From Nostoc sp. NIES-4103 (lineage in GTDB: Bacteria; Cyanobacteriota; Cyanobacteriia; Cyanobacteriales; Nostocaceae): a stretch of 64,000 nucleotides of DNA. The DNA lies in assembly GCF_002368335.1 (NCBI RefSeq), contig NZ_AP018288.1:866607-930606 (forward strand), written 5' to 3'. A program made the translations under genes and the position numbers. This document shows, in pieces, positions 52,754 to 61,778 of this stretch (within the stretch, counting starts at the first letter, position 1; each line of letters starts with the position of its first letter). The notes below the pieces were generated by a model that saw only the letters and a list, made by a program, of their open reading frames with translations, ran no database searches and was not told the DNA's origin.

Positions 52754-53350
52754 CCTCAATTCTCCTGATAAACAGCATTTCAATAATTCTGCCAGTTGGC
52801 ATATTGCACTTTAATTGTTTTTGTGTGTATTTTTTGCTGCTTTCAGTATTATTACCAAAATACTGCCTAGTTTTGCAATAAATTTCTATGAAGCTATTAA
52901 TAACCGCTTACGTGCTTGCTTGCATTGAAGAATAGATTTTAAGTAATAGCTGGAAATAGCATTAACAGTTAATAAATCCAAGAAAAAATAACAGCTTGAA
53001 GTTATTAACTGTTAATTGATGACTATTAACTGTTGACTGTCAGCTAGAAATAATGAAAGCTTATACTAAGTTGCGAAGATAAATAGCATTTAGAAATAGG
53101 TATTATTAATTGTTTGGTTAAATGAACTTGTTTTATAGAACTAAGGTATGTTTGCCCTTTTTTATAACTTTATGAAGCGCGATCGCGAAGCCCGTCCTAC
53201 AGTCCAATGTGGCAAAACCCTCCGACTGTAAACGGACGATCGCATCTCTATTCAATATATGAAAATATATATTTATTAATAATCCTTAATAGTAAAAACT
53301 ATTAAGGATTGCTAATAAAAGTAAAAAGTATTTACCAGCCTGATTATCCT
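52754..53350. other. Spacer between parR-like and DUF4082 genes, with terminator-like hairpin
   Basis: No gene. ATTAACTGTTAA-type words repeat around 52965-53040. A GCGATCGC lies near 53180. The hairpin at 53281-53310 is listed separately. Confidence 0.5.
53281..53310 (-). terminator. Perfect 13-bp hairpin downstream of the parM-parR-like pair
   Basis: AATCCTTAATAGT (53281-53293) and ACTATTAAGGATT (53298-53310) pair perfectly across an AAAA loop (TTTT on the minus strand). It lies 40 bases after the stop of the small partner gene. The stem is AT-rich and the following sequence is AT-rich without a pure T run, so termination is likely but not certain. Confidence 0.5.
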
Positions 53351-53836
53351 TTAAAAGTCATCAAGAAACTGACTTAGGCGACTGATTACGGGGTCAACCT
53401 CTTCCACAGGCCCAGCAAAGTGAGCAGTATTAACTACTTCCATTGCTGGTGCTGATGTCGTTGGAGGCTGAATGATGGAACGCTCATTAACCATAATTGC
53501 CAGATGGGCCATTTGTTGCGTCAGTTGCAAAATATGGCGTTCCATCGCCTCCAAACGATTAGTTCCCTTAGCAAAAAAATGTTCCTCTAGGTCAGCCACT
53601 TGACGTTGCAGTTGTTCGATTTTTTGTTCAACCGACTCTGGCGTCGCCATTTTGGGCGCAGGTTTTACAGATTCCGGTACACATAAAGTTTGCCATAGGG
53701 CTTCCTTACAGAGGTCGCTGAAAGTTTTGTCTGGTTGTTGCTCCAAGTAGCTTTCTACAACCGCTAACAAGCTTTCATCGGCAACTCCGGGGTTGAACGT
53801 GACCGATTTAACTACCTTTTTTGACCATTGGAACAT
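53351..53836 (-). CDS. Small partner of the ParM-like actin (ParR-like adaptor candidate)
   Basis: A 161-residue protein. Residues 1-55 (VTFNPGVADESLLAVVESYLEQQPDKTFSDLCKEALWQTL) resemble a ribbon-helix-helix DNA-binding domain. A coiled coil (about 70-115, VEQKIEQLQRQVADLEEH) and an acidic C-terminal tail (VISRLSQFLDDF) follow. That layout is what a ParR-type adaptor would have: DNA binding at the N-terminus and filament binding at the C-terminus. It starts 5 bases after the ParM-like gene. Functional assignment is inference from context. Confidence 0.65.
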   Translation of the reverse strand: MFQWSKKVVKSVTFNPGVADESLLAVVESYLEQQPDKTFSDLCKEALWQTLCVPESVKPAPKMATPESVEQKIEQLQRQVADLEEHFFAKGTNRLEAMERHILQLTQQMAHLAIMVNERSIIQPPTTSAPAMEVVNTAHFAGPVEEVDPVISRLSQFLDDF

Positions 53837-53841
53837 TAGTT

Positions 53842-54987
53842 TTATGCCCTAGCAGCGCGAGCGGCGGACAATTGCGCCTCTCCATAAATATACTGCCCCA
53901 AAGCATTAGCTTGCCGAGAAGGCGCAGCTAAATGGGCATTAATTTGAGCGTCCTTAAGCAGACGTTGTAGGTCTTCCCAGAAGAATTCACCACCACCACC
54001 AGTAAGAACCACATCGGTAACGCGCTCTGGCAACCAGGCTAGCACACGGTTACAAATTTCGCGAGAAAACTGCTCGGTGAGGTTGGGAAGAAAGTCATCA
54101 AGGTTGGTAGGCTTGCTAACGCCTTTAGGACGGTAGAAGCGTTCACCCTTGTTTTTGTTGACAGCAGAAATCAATGCTAAAGATTGGCTATCTGCTCCTT
54201 CGATTTCAGCAGCCACTAGTTCATAAAACTTGTTCATACCGAAGTCTTCACTCTTAGAAGCACCTCGTGCAAAGCGGAAGTTATCCACCATCAAAAAGTC
54301 AATTGTTTGATGTCCGATATCTACAATTGCCACCGATATTTTTGTAAAGTCGGGACTATTGGGGCCTTTTTTCGGTTGAGCTTCAGACCACAGAAGACTG
54401 CCATAGCCTTCTGGCATTACCCAAACCTTAGTGACGTTCAGTGACAAAGATTCTCCTCGGAAGTTTAACACATGAGGGCCAGTTACCTGGCTAATCAGCT
54501 GTGCTTTTTCCTTTTCAAATTGCTCTAAGGAGAGAAAAGGTAGACCTAGTACGACTGAAATCTCATCTTTGAGTTTGAAGTAGCCGGCACTAGCCAAGAC
54601 TTTGATGAGTGCATCTTCTACCTTAGATTGACCGACTCCTAAATTCGCCCCAAAATCTGCTGCTAGCTGACCAACAGCGTAGCCATTGCCTTGATACTCC
54701 AACCACAGATCCATTAATGGGTCAGTAGCACGAGCTTCAAAAACGCCACCACGTACCTGTTCGATGGACATTTTCTTCACATTAGCAGGTACAAACACCA
54801 CACTACCTGGTTCACGACTGACACAAGTTTTTGTGGAAGTTCTGCCTAAATCAACACTGAGAATAGATTTGCCCGAACTGCCAGTAGGCTTAATAGCAGT
54901 AGCGTTGATCGGGGTAGACGCTGACACTCTATTTAGAGGTATAGCAGCGGCATTCATTGGGGTAGCGGCCGAAGGTTGGTCTGTCAT
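53842..54987 (-). CDS. ParM/StbA-like bacterial actin
   Basis: A 381-residue actin-fold ATPase. Phosphate 1 loop ILSVDLGRTSTKT (about 42), the ParM-type PANVKK segment, AIVDIGHQTIDF (about 223) as phosphate 2 and VVLTGGGGEFF (about 324) as the adenosine loop. A Ser/Thr/Pro/Ala-rich N-terminal extension of about 38 residues precedes the core (with repeated TPMNAAAI/TPINATAI words). ParM polymers segregate plasmids by pushing centromere-bound ParR; chromosomal homologues are known in cyanobacteria without defined roles. AGGAG precedes the ATG. It forms a two-gene unit with the small downstream gene. Confidence 0.82.
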   Translation of the reverse strand: MTDQPSAATPMNAAAIPLNRVSASTPINATAIKPTGSSGKSILSVDLGRTSTKTCVSREPGSVVFVPANVKKMSIEQVRGGVFEARATDPLMDLWLEYQGNGYAVGQLAADFGANLGVGQSKVEDALIKVLASAGYFKLKDEISVVLGLPFLSLEQFEKEKAQLISQVTGPHVLNFRGESLSLNVTKVWVMPEGYGSLLWSEAQPKKGPNSPDFTKISVAIVDIGHQTIDFLMVDNFRFARGASKSEDFGMNKFYELVAAEIEGADSQSLALISAVNKNKGERFYRPKGVSKPTNLDDFLPNLTEQFSREICNRVLAWLPERVTDVVLTGGGGEFFWEDLQRLLKDAQINAHLAAPSRQANALGQYIYGEAQLSAARAARA

Positions 54988-55200
54988 GAAAGCTCCTAGT
55001 CCTTACTCAACTGTAAAAAATTATCGTACTCATCTTAACCAAACATGTGCAATATCAGAAATAACTGGTTCTGTCAAGTGTAGCTACAAATACGCCAAAT
55101 GCAAGTTAGGCGATCGCAAGTACAGCATTATTTGGCATAGTGTAGGCGAATTTTGACCAGATGTAACCCCCCCCACGTTCAAACTAAAAGCGTCTGTTTT

Positions 55201-55824
55201 TCAGCTTCTAGTGCGTTTTCGACGGCGTTTGAGTACCCAGCCAACAAATGCGAGAACCAGAATCCCAAGCACGATTTTAGATACAGGGGCAAGGTACTTG
55301 TCCACAAGTTCATACTGGCTACCCAATACGTACCCTGAGTATGTTAGCAAACCAACCCAAGCTGCGCTACCCAAAGTTGTATAAAACAGAAATGGTAGCA
55401 AAGGCATATTGCTAATGCCCGCAGGTACGGAAATAACAGTACGGATTCCAGGGACAAGGCGACCAATGAGAACCGCTTTTCTACCTTGAGAGTTAAACCA
55501 TTGTGTAGCTTTGGTTATATCTTTGCTAGATATCGCTATCCATTTGCCATATTTATCAGCCAAAGCTTTTAAGCGCCTTTCGCTGAGAAACTTACCTGGA
55601 TAGTACCAGATGAGTGCGCCTACTACAGAACCCAAAAGTCCGGCGAAAAATACGCCAAAAACGTTGAGCTTTGCCCCTCCTGGCTGATATGGACTTGCTG
55701 TAAATCCTGCCAGTGGCATGATCAATTCTGAAGGAATAGGGGGAAAGAGGTTCTCTAGAAACATCAACAGAGCAATTCCCCAATAATTCCACATCTGGAT
55801 GGTATTAGTTACCCATTCGAGCAT
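55201..55824 (-). CDS. DedA family membrane protein
   Basis: A 207-residue DedA/SNARE-associated (VTT domain) protein. ENLFPPIPSELIMPLAGF is the family's N-terminal re-entrant block. GALIWYYPGKFL and GRLVPGIRTVISVPAGISNM include the conserved FxGRxxPxxR-like motif. Multiple membrane helices; a basic tail (KRRRKRTRS). DedA proteins act as lipid flippases or in membrane-potential homeostasis. AGGAA precedes the ATG. Confidence 0.93.
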   Translation of the reverse strand: MLEWVTNTIQMWNYWGIALLMFLENLFPPIPSELIMPLAGFTASPYQPGGAKLNVFGVFFAGLLGSVVGALIWYYPGKFLSERRLKALADKYGKWIAISSKDITKATQWFNSQGRKAVLIGRLVPGIRTVISVPAGISNMPLLPFLFYTTLGSAAWVGLLTYSGYVLGSQYELVDKYLAPVSKIVLGILVLAFVGWVLKRRRKRTRS

Positions 55825-55931
55825 CGAGTTGATTCCTGAAATTGCGGTACTAGTCTCGTTGCTAAATTTAACGTTAGCTGTCTCAAAACTTAATTATCCC
55901 CGCTCGCTGGAGACAAAATAACTTTTAGGTA

Positions 55932-56023
55932 CTGGGGACTGGGGATTGGGTATTGGGGATTGGGAAAACTCCTACCTAGTCCCCAGTCCCTAGTCCCTAG
56001 TCCCTAGTCCCCAATCCCTGTTG
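55932..56023. repeat. Heptamer repeat, inverted halves (GGGGACT / AGTCCCT)
   Basis: ACTGGGG units on the left and TAGTCCC units on the right face each other between two minus-strand genes and could form a long stem. Same unit family as at 943 and 39660. Confidence 0.85.
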
Positions 56024-57106
56024 TTAGACTGTCGGTGTCAAAGATTGCACTCTAGATTCAGTTTGCCAATCTAATGGGTTCCAAACCCGTTCTTCCAAAG
56101 CCATCTGCTCTATTAAACTTGCCAATCTGAGCGCTTTGAGAGCTTGCTCACCACCTACAGAAGGTTGATTGCCACCATGTACGCAGTTGACAAAATGCTC
56201 TAATTCTGCACTCAAGGGTTGAATGTTGCTGGTATAGACTTTCTCAATCAAACCATCCTGCCTGTAAAGCACTTGTCGATGGTCGGTCAAAGAGTTAGCA
56301 TTTGTTTGTCGATGAATCAAAATTTCATTCTTAAGAAAATCTGCCTCAGTAAAGGAGTTTTTACAATGAGCAACGATGCGACGGATTTTCCGGTGAGTGA
56401 CTTTGCTGGCAGTTAAAGTAGCAACAATGCCATTGGCAAACCCCAAGGTAGCAGTCACATAATCCAAATAACCGGAATCCAACGCACGAGTACCGCTTGC
56501 TGTCAGTTTCACTACTGGAGAGGCAGCTAATTCCAGCAGCAAGTCAATGTCATGGATCATTAAATCCAGTACAACCGAAACATCGTTTGCTCGGTCTGAG
56601 TAAGGACTCATACGGTGAGCTTCTAGTGCCAGTAGTTCTTCAGTTTTTAGCACTTGGCTCAGTTCCCTAAACGCGGGATTGAAGCGCTCAATGTGACCTA
56701 CTTGTAGGATGCACTGAGATTCAGCTGCGGCATTTACTAGCGATTCTGCCTCGGAAATACTAGCAGCAATCGGCTTTTCAATCAAAACATGAATTCCTGC
56801 CAACAGACAATTGATACCCACCGCATAATGCAGTCGTGTGGGAACAGCTATGCAAACTGCTTCCACATGGGGCAGTAGGTCACAGTAATCTTCAAAAAAA
56901 CGCACCTTGTATTTGCTGGCTGTTTCTAAGCCTCGTTCGACATTAATATCTGCCACGCCAACCAGTTCAACATCTTTCATTGAACTCAATACGCGGGCAT
57001 GATGTTGTCCCATGTTACCCACTCCGATTACGCCTATGCGAATCGGTCTTGGTTGATTGCGCTGTGTATATGAATTTGGTTCTGCCACTGACATGCTATT
57101 TTGCAC
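56024..57106 (-). CDS. Gfo/Idh/MocA family NAD(P)-dependent oxidoreductase
   Basis: About 360 residues. The Rossmann motif IGVIGVGNMGQHHARVL, the catalytic-region EKPIAAS and the C-terminal alpha/beta domain beginning LQVGHIERFNPAF define the family, whose members oxidise or reduce sugars, inositols and similar cyclic substrates. The substrate cannot be read from the sequence; the VGHIERFNPA form is common in nucleotide-sugar or UDP-GlcNAc-type dehydrogenase relatives. The frame is open to a TTG at 57130, but GAGGAG lies nine bases before the GTG at 57106, which I prefer; ATG at 57094 is another option. Confidence 0.85.
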   Translation of the reverse strand: MQNSMSVAEPNSYTQRNQPRPIRIGVIGVGNMGQHHARVLSSMKDVELVGVADINVERGLETASKYKVRFFEDYCDLLPHVEAVCIAVPTRLHYAVGINCLLAGIHVLIEKPIAASISEAESLVNAAAESQCILQVGHIERFNPAFRELSQVLKTEELLALEAHRMSPYSDRANDVSVVLDLMIHDIDLLLELAASPVVKLTASGTRALDSGYLDYVTATLGFANGIVATLTASKVTHRKIRRIVAHCKNSFTEADFLKNEILIHRQTNANSLTDHRQVLYRQDGLIEKVYTSNIQPLSAELEHFVNCVHGGNQPSVGGEQALKALRLASLIEQMALEERVWNPLDWQTESRVQSLTPTV

Positions 57107-57744
57107 TATTGTTCTCTCCTCAACCACCAAATTTAGAGACGCTACGGCCGTTGGCGTTTATACTCGACGCCCAGTTACGATCCGTCTAAAACCATCCAGA
57201 TGGTAACATAGAGGCTCTGTTTATGAAGAATTTCAAAGTTTGCAATCAGTTCCCGCAATTTGGCTATCTTTTGGATCTTTAGCTCTAAATTGATCAGTTT
57301 TTTGCTCCTTACAACAAATGCAATGTGTTTTTTTATTAACTTTTAAAACTCAGTCAAACCTAAGTGAAAACTCCCAAAAGACAGTTGGGCAATTAATCAC
57401 CGAAATCTACATTTAATTGACATCATTGAAAGTTAATATTTTTTTGTCAGCAAAATCACAAAAAATCTCAAAGATTACACTGAAAGATTTGTATGAAAAA
57501 AGGATTCATTTAGAGTTGCTACTGCTAAAGTACTCAAATAATTTTTGCATAATTATCTGCAAGTTCCACAGTTTGCGCTGTCTATTTTCTGAAGTCTACT
57601 GGTAGTAAATAATATAATCTACCCAAAAAATAATAGTAAAAACCCTTAAAAATGACAAGTATAGAGGAAGAGATTTGACATTGTTCCCCTGATATCTTGT
57701 TTAAGTGTCGTTTAACTATGGGAAATCCCAAATTTAAAATTGAG
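57107..57744. other. Divergent AT-rich spacer upstream of queC
   Basis: No gene supported. I searched the 150 bases before queC for a preQ1 riboswitch (AGAGGTTC...CTAAAAA-like core) and did not see one. Confidence 0.5.
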
Positions 57745-58422
57745 ATGAAAGCTGTAATTCTGTTGTCTGGCGGATTAGACTCTTCCACAGTTTTGTATCA
57801 AGCAAAAACTGATGGTTATGAGTGCTACACCATTTGTTTTGATTATCAGCAGCGACACCGCAGAGAGTTACAGTCAGCTTTCTTAGTCGCACAAAAAGCT
57901 GGGGTGGTACAACATCAGGTAGTTAATTTTGACTTACGCCAATGGGGTGGTTCAGCACTGACAGATGAGGCGATCGCTTTACCCGAAGAGCGTTCCCTAG
58001 ATCAAATGTCGCAAAATATTCCTGTAACCTACGTGCCTGCGCGCAATACCATCTTTTTAAGCTTTGCTCTAGGCTACGCCGAAGCGATCGCGGCTGAGCG
58101 TGTCTACATTGGCGTCAATGCCTTAGATTACTCAGGATATCCAGATTGCCGTCCCGACTATATCCAGGCGATGCAAGAAGTTTTCCGCCTAGGAACCAAA
58201 CAAGGACGCGAGGGCAAACCCATTACTATTGTTACACCTCTAATTAACCTCAAAAAAACCGAAATTATCCAACTTGGCAACCGATTAGGAGTTCCTTGGG
58301 AGCTAACTTGGTCTTGTTATGCTGGCTTTGATGTCGCTTGCGGTGTATGTGATTCTTGTCGCTTACGACTTGCAGCTTTTAATGAATTGGGACTTGTTGA
58401 TCCACTGGTTTATAGGGAGTAG
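57745..58422 (+). CDS. queC: 7-cyano-7-deazaguanine synthase QueC
   Basis: A 225-residue QueC, which converts 7-carboxy-7-deazaguanine to preQ0 with ATP and ammonia on the way to queuosine. The N-terminal PP-loop is VILLSGGLDSST. YVPARNTIFLSFALGYAEA and the Zn-binding cysteines in SCYAGFDVACGVCDSCRLR are family hallmarks. The frame runs upstream to 57697 and has an ATG at 57718, but ATG at 57745 directly before KAVILLSGG matches family length. It stands alone, followed by repeats. Confidence 0.95.
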   Translation: MKAVILLSGGLDSSTVLYQAKTDGYECYTICFDYQQRHRRELQSAFLVAQKAGVVQHQVVNFDLRQWGGSALTDEAIALPEERSLDQMSQNIPVTYVPARNTIFLSFALGYAEAIAAERVYIGVNALDYSGYPDCRPDYIQAMQEVFRLGTKQGREGKPITIVTPLINLKKTEIIQLGNRLGVPWELTWSCYAGFDVACGVCDSCRLRLAAFNELGLVDPLVYRE

Positions 58423-58500
58423 GGAGTAGGGGAGCTTTCGGTGCAGGGGAGTAGGGGAGCAAGCAAATAATTATTATTCCCCCTCATCCCCCTCATCCCC
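58423..58500. repeat. GGGAGTAGGG / CCCCTCATC tandem repeats
   Basis: GGGAGTAGGGGAGC units followed by CCCCCTCATC units separate queC from the convergent CBS-domain gene. Confidence 0.75.
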
Positions 58501-59865
58501 CTATCCCCCCACTCCCTCCTCCAAGCGTTGCAGTTGGATTTGATGCAGCCGTGGCCCGACGACTGATACAACTGTGAATTTGATATTTTCATAGGTAAAG
58601 ATTTCGCCTTTGGTAGGCATTTTCTGCAATTGGTACAGCAAAAAACCTCCCAGTGTTTGATATTCCTTCGTGAGGGGCAAATTGAGATGTAAAACCTCGT
58701 TGAGGTCTTCTAGGTTAATCTGGGCTTGCACCAAAAATGTTTGTTTACCTAACATCTGGATGAGCAAGTCATCAGCGTTCCCAGATTCGCCTGCATTGCC
58801 AATAATTTCACCTATCACATCCTGGAGCGTTACCAGTCCTACAGTAGCGCCAAATTCATTCACTACCATCACCATAGCTGGTTTCTCTTGCTGCATCATC
58901 GGCAAGAGTTCACTCAAAGGCGTGTGTTCTGGTACAAACCGAGCCGGACGTATCCAAGGTTTGATTTGTGTTTGTGGGGTTAGCTTCCCTAAAGCTAAGG
59001 GTTGTGCTAAATCTTTGAAGTAAACAATACCGCGAATATCGTCTAAAGACTCTCCAATAATGGGATAGCGTGAGTGACCAGTAGATGTCATCTCCTGGAG
59101 TAAGGTTTGGAAAGAAGCATCTCTAGACAAGGCTATAATGCTAGTGCGGGGAATCATTACATCTTGCGCTGTAACATCCCCAAACTCAAAGATGTTATTA
59201 AGCAGTTCTCGCTCAGAAAGCTGTAAACCTGTAGATTCGCGTTCGGTAGAAATAATTAGCTGCAACTCTTCAGGAGTCACAGGTGGTCTCCAGCTTTGAC
59301 CTGTATATTCAATCCCAAAAAGTCGCAACAACCAAAGGGTTGATTGATTGAGAATCCAGATGAAGGGACGGAAAAAGCGGACGATCGCTTTGATTGAAGG
59401 CCCCAAAAACCGCGCCAGCTGTTCTGAGTACAGCATAGCCACTGATTTGGGACATAGCTCTCCTAAAACAATTTGCAGATAAGCTATCAAAAAAAAGGCA
59501 ATGGGAATTGATAGCGAATGAGCAATCAAGTTATTCCACCCTGCTGGAAGAGGCAAAGATTTCAGCCATGCATTCACCAACACAACAATGGTATTTTCTC
59601 CAATCCACCCCAGGGCCAAACTAGACAGAGTAATGCCTAACTGGGTGGTAGATAGCAGCCTATCAATACTGCGTTGCAATCCCTCAACAGCGATCGCAGG
59701 AATGTCACCAGCCTTCACAAGTTGGTGAATACGCGATCGCCGCACCGTCACCAGCGAAAATTCTGCCGTGACAAAAAAAGCATTGATCGCAATCAGCAGT
59801 AGAACTGATAACAATCGCAGCCCGACATCCGTCCAAATTATGCTAAGAAAAGCACTCACCGCCAA
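58501..59865 (-). CDS. CNNM/CorC/HlyC-like membrane protein with CBS pair
   Basis: A 454-residue hemolysin-family protein: DUF21/CNNM membrane domain (about 1-200, with AINAFFVTAEFSLVTVRRSRI and SLALGWIGENTIV), a CBS pair (about 215-340; DVMIPRTSIIALSRDAS and PAMVMVVNEFGATVGLVTLQDV) and a C-terminal CorC_HlyC domain (LEDLNEVLHLNLP, TLGGFLL). Such proteins are implicated in magnesium or other cation export. The start is TTG at 59865, or GTG at 59859. Confidence 0.92.
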   Translation of the reverse strand: MAVSAFLSIIWTDVGLRLLSVLLLIAINAFFVTAEFSLVTVRRSRIHQLVKAGDIPAIAVEGLQRSIDRLLSTTQLGITLSSLALGWIGENTIVVLVNAWLKSLPLPAGWNNLIAHSLSIPIAFFLIAYLQIVLGELCPKSVAMLYSEQLARFLGPSIKAIVRFFRPFIWILNQSTLWLLRLFGIEYTGQSWRPPVTPEELQLIISTERESTGLQLSERELLNNIFEFGDVTAQDVMIPRTSIIALSRDASFQTLLQEMTSTGHSRYPIIGESLDDIRGIVYFKDLAQPLALGKLTPQTQIKPWIRPARFVPEHTPLSELLPMMQQEKPAMVMVVNEFGATVGLVTLQDVIGEIIGNAGESGNADDLLIQMLGKQTFLVQAQINLEDLNEVLHLNLPLTKEYQTLGGFLLYQLQKMPTKGEIFTYENIKFTVVSVVGPRLHQIQLQRLEEGVGG

Positions 59866-60026
59866 AGCTCATGTAAAACTCACGCGCCATAAGGATTAGA
59901 AATTGGGGGGATGAGGGGGATGAGGGGGATGAGGGGATGAGGGAGAATAACCAATGCCCCATTGCCCCTAATCCCCACTCCCTGCGGTCGTGGGGGCCCC
60001 GAGTTCCCCATTCCCAATTCCCAAAT
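59866..60026. repeat. GGGGATGAG octamer/nonamer repeats between minus-strand genes
   Basis: GGGGGATGAGG units (about 59905-59942) are followed by CCCCATTGCCCC and CCCATTCCC units up to 60020, with a GGGGCCCC palindrome near 59993. Confidence 0.75.
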
Positions 60027-60743
60027 TTAAAATTGCTCTGCTGCCTTCTCGACTGGAATATTTGATACATCTAGTTTCAGTTTTTGAGCAGGATAATCTG
60101 TTAAAGACAGGGATATGCTTTTCACGTCATCAAGTAAAGCTGTAGGAATACTTACAGTACCAGAAAATGCTGGGCCATTTGCGGGTAACTCTGTTGGTAA
60201 ACCATCTGTGCTTCCACTTAGGGTTCGCCCTTTGTCATCAGTAACATCTAAAAAACTATACAAAAAGCGCACCGAATCAGCACCTTTGTTTTGCATTTTC
60301 ACTTTCAGGAGTAAATCGCCTCCAGAGTAGCGAGCAGATTGTACAGAAAAAGTCACACCCTGATTTTCAGCAGTCACAGGAAACCCTGGTTGAGGTTTTT
60401 CCTCGGTTACTTCTTTGGGCTTTTCCTCTGGCTTCTGTTTGCTGCTATTAATTTCCTCTTCATCTTCGTCTAGTTTTTCTGATTTAGCAGCTTTGGTCTT
60501 ACCCTCGATCCGTGCCTTGACGGTTTTGAGGATATCTTCCTCTTTTAATAGTGCTACCCCTGTCTGTTGGGAATTATTTGCCTTACTGCTGGTAAACTTG
60601 GTTGTGGGACGCCCGTCTGGAGTTGATACACCTTTGAGTGCTGAACTTCCCAGATTAAACCCCAAAAACGCACTCACAGAACCCGCTCCCAACATCAGGA
60701 TTAATAAAACTAAGGTAAGAAGTACAGTAGAATTTATTTTCAT
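60027..60743 (-). CDS. Conserved hypothetical protein with N-terminal membrane anchor
   Basis: A 238-residue protein: one N-terminal hydrophobic segment (LLTLVLLILMLGAGSVSAFLGF), a charged linker (about 70-122; KLDEDEEEINSSKQKPEEKP) and a C-terminal beta-sandwich-like domain (GVTFSVQSARYSGGDLLLKVKMQNKG, then RFLYSFLDVTDDKGRTLSG) that resembles DUF4352 or similar Ig-like accessory domains. Likely anchored and facing the periplasm; function unknown. Confidence 0.7.
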   Translation of the reverse strand: MKINSTVLLTLVLLILMLGAGSVSAFLGFNLGSSALKGVSTPDGRPTTKFTSSKANNSQQTGVALLKEEDILKTVKARIEGKTKAAKSEKLDEDEEEINSSKQKPEEKPKEVTEEKPQPGFPVTAENQGVTFSVQSARYSGGDLLLKVKMQNKGADSVRFLYSFLDVTDDKGRTLSGSTDGLPTELPANGPAFSGTVSIPTALLDDVKSISLSLTDYPAQKLKLDVSNIPVEKAAEQF

Positions 60744-60916
60744 CGCTCTTGAGCTATTACAGAAAAATGCTGGTCTATATTAAGAGTATTGAAGCTTTCT
60801 ACCTCAATTCTTAAAGGAACTTAATCAATACTAGTTTGCACTAGTTTAATGTTAAAGTTTGTGATATGGAAATTTGGTAGACTGTTTTATTATGTTCATA
60901 GGCTATGAAATTGTGC

Positions 60917-60922
60917 TATAAT
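60917..60922 (+). promoter_or_regulatory. Candidate -10 box of the tRNA gene
   Basis: A perfect TATAAT lies 27 bases before the first base of the tRNA. The -35 region at the matching distance is a weak GTTCAT-like word. Confidence 0.5.
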
Positions 60923-60949
60923 AGGATAGCCTGTAAGTTAACAGCACAA

Positions 60950-61022
60950 GCGCCTTTGGCCGATTGGGGAGGCAGCGAACTCATAATTCGCCTTCAGGCT
61001 GGTTCGATTCCAGCAGGGCGCA
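60950..61022 (+). tRNA. tRNA with CAT anticodon, probably tRNA-Ile2 (lysidine-modified)
   Basis: A 73-base cloverleaf can be drawn: acceptor GCGCCTT with AGGGCGC, D stem GCC/GGC, anticodon stem GCGAA/TTCGC around loop CTCATAA, T stem GCTGG/CCAGC around TTCGATT, and discriminator A. The CAT anticodon allows initiator Met, elongator Met or Ile2. The overall look (start GC..CC, CAACTCATAA-like anticodon arm, ending in GCA) is close to chloroplast trnI-CAU as I remember it, so Ile2 is favoured, but elongator Met is not excluded. No CCA is encoded. Confidence 0.85.
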
Positions 61023-61239
61023 CTGAATCATCAAAAGCAAGCAATTGGTTATTAAATCCTCAATGATGTTTGGGAAAAAGCGGTACTACATTATTTTTAG
61101 CATTGACAGTTAAGACAAATATTTATTTTATTTACTATAAATGGTACAAACCAAATTCAACTCCTGTACCCTGGTTTCAGTCATTGGTCATTAGTCAATG
61201 GTTAATTACACGTGACTAATGACACTGTGTAACAAAATT

Positions 61240-61677
61240 TTATCTTTGTGGTGTATTTTCAAACCTAAACTCAGTACCGACTTTCAGGTTGTTGGCATTC
61301 ATGCGAGGAGACATGAGCAAAGATGTATCATATGGATTTGGTAAATCTGGAGTGCGGATATAGGGATCGTTGCCAACCTGCTGGGTAAGAACATCTCGAT
61401 AGAGAGTATTAACCAACTCAGCATCACGAGCAATTTCATTTTCGGGGAAGGAATTACGGAAACCAGAACCAGCTCCTAAAAATGCGTCTAGCTGGCGTTT
61501 GACACTGCTACTATTTTCATAGAAGTTGCGATCGTGGCGAAAATAAGCTCGCTCAAACGCATCATTTGTTGTTTCATAATTGGGCGTTTGTGTCTGGGCA
61601 GATGCAATGGAAGGAAAAGCAATGCCACTGGCTAGCAACACCAATAAACCACTAAGGGTTTTAGATTTTATACCCAT
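61240..61677 (-). CDS. Conserved hypothetical secreted protein
   Basis: A 145-residue protein with a clear signal peptide (TLSGLLVLLASGIAFPSIASA, cleavage after ASA). The mature part is rich in N, R and F, with AFERAYFRHDRNFYENSS and SLLMSPRMNANNLKVGTEF; no known domain. It looks like a small cyanobacterial periplasmic or outer-surface protein. GGAGTTAGGAAT precedes the ATG. Confidence 0.75.
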   Translation of the reverse strand: MGIKSKTLSGLLVLLASGIAFPSIASAQTQTPNYETTNDAFERAYFRHDRNFYENSSSVKRQLDAFLGAGSGFRNSFPENEIARDAELVNTLYRDVLTQQVGNDPYIRTPDLPNPYDTSLLMSPRMNANNLKVGTEFRFENTPQR

Positions 61678-61778
61678 ATTCCTAACTCCTCAATTTTTGA
61701 GCAAATCTTAACTTATGCTTAATTTCAGAACTCTGATGAGTTCAACCTTTGGTGTAGCACAACTTTTAATGTTTTGTA

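Noticed and set aside
57590..57744. preQ1 riboswitch upstream of queC
   Set aside because: The aptamer core and its A-rich tail could not be aligned.
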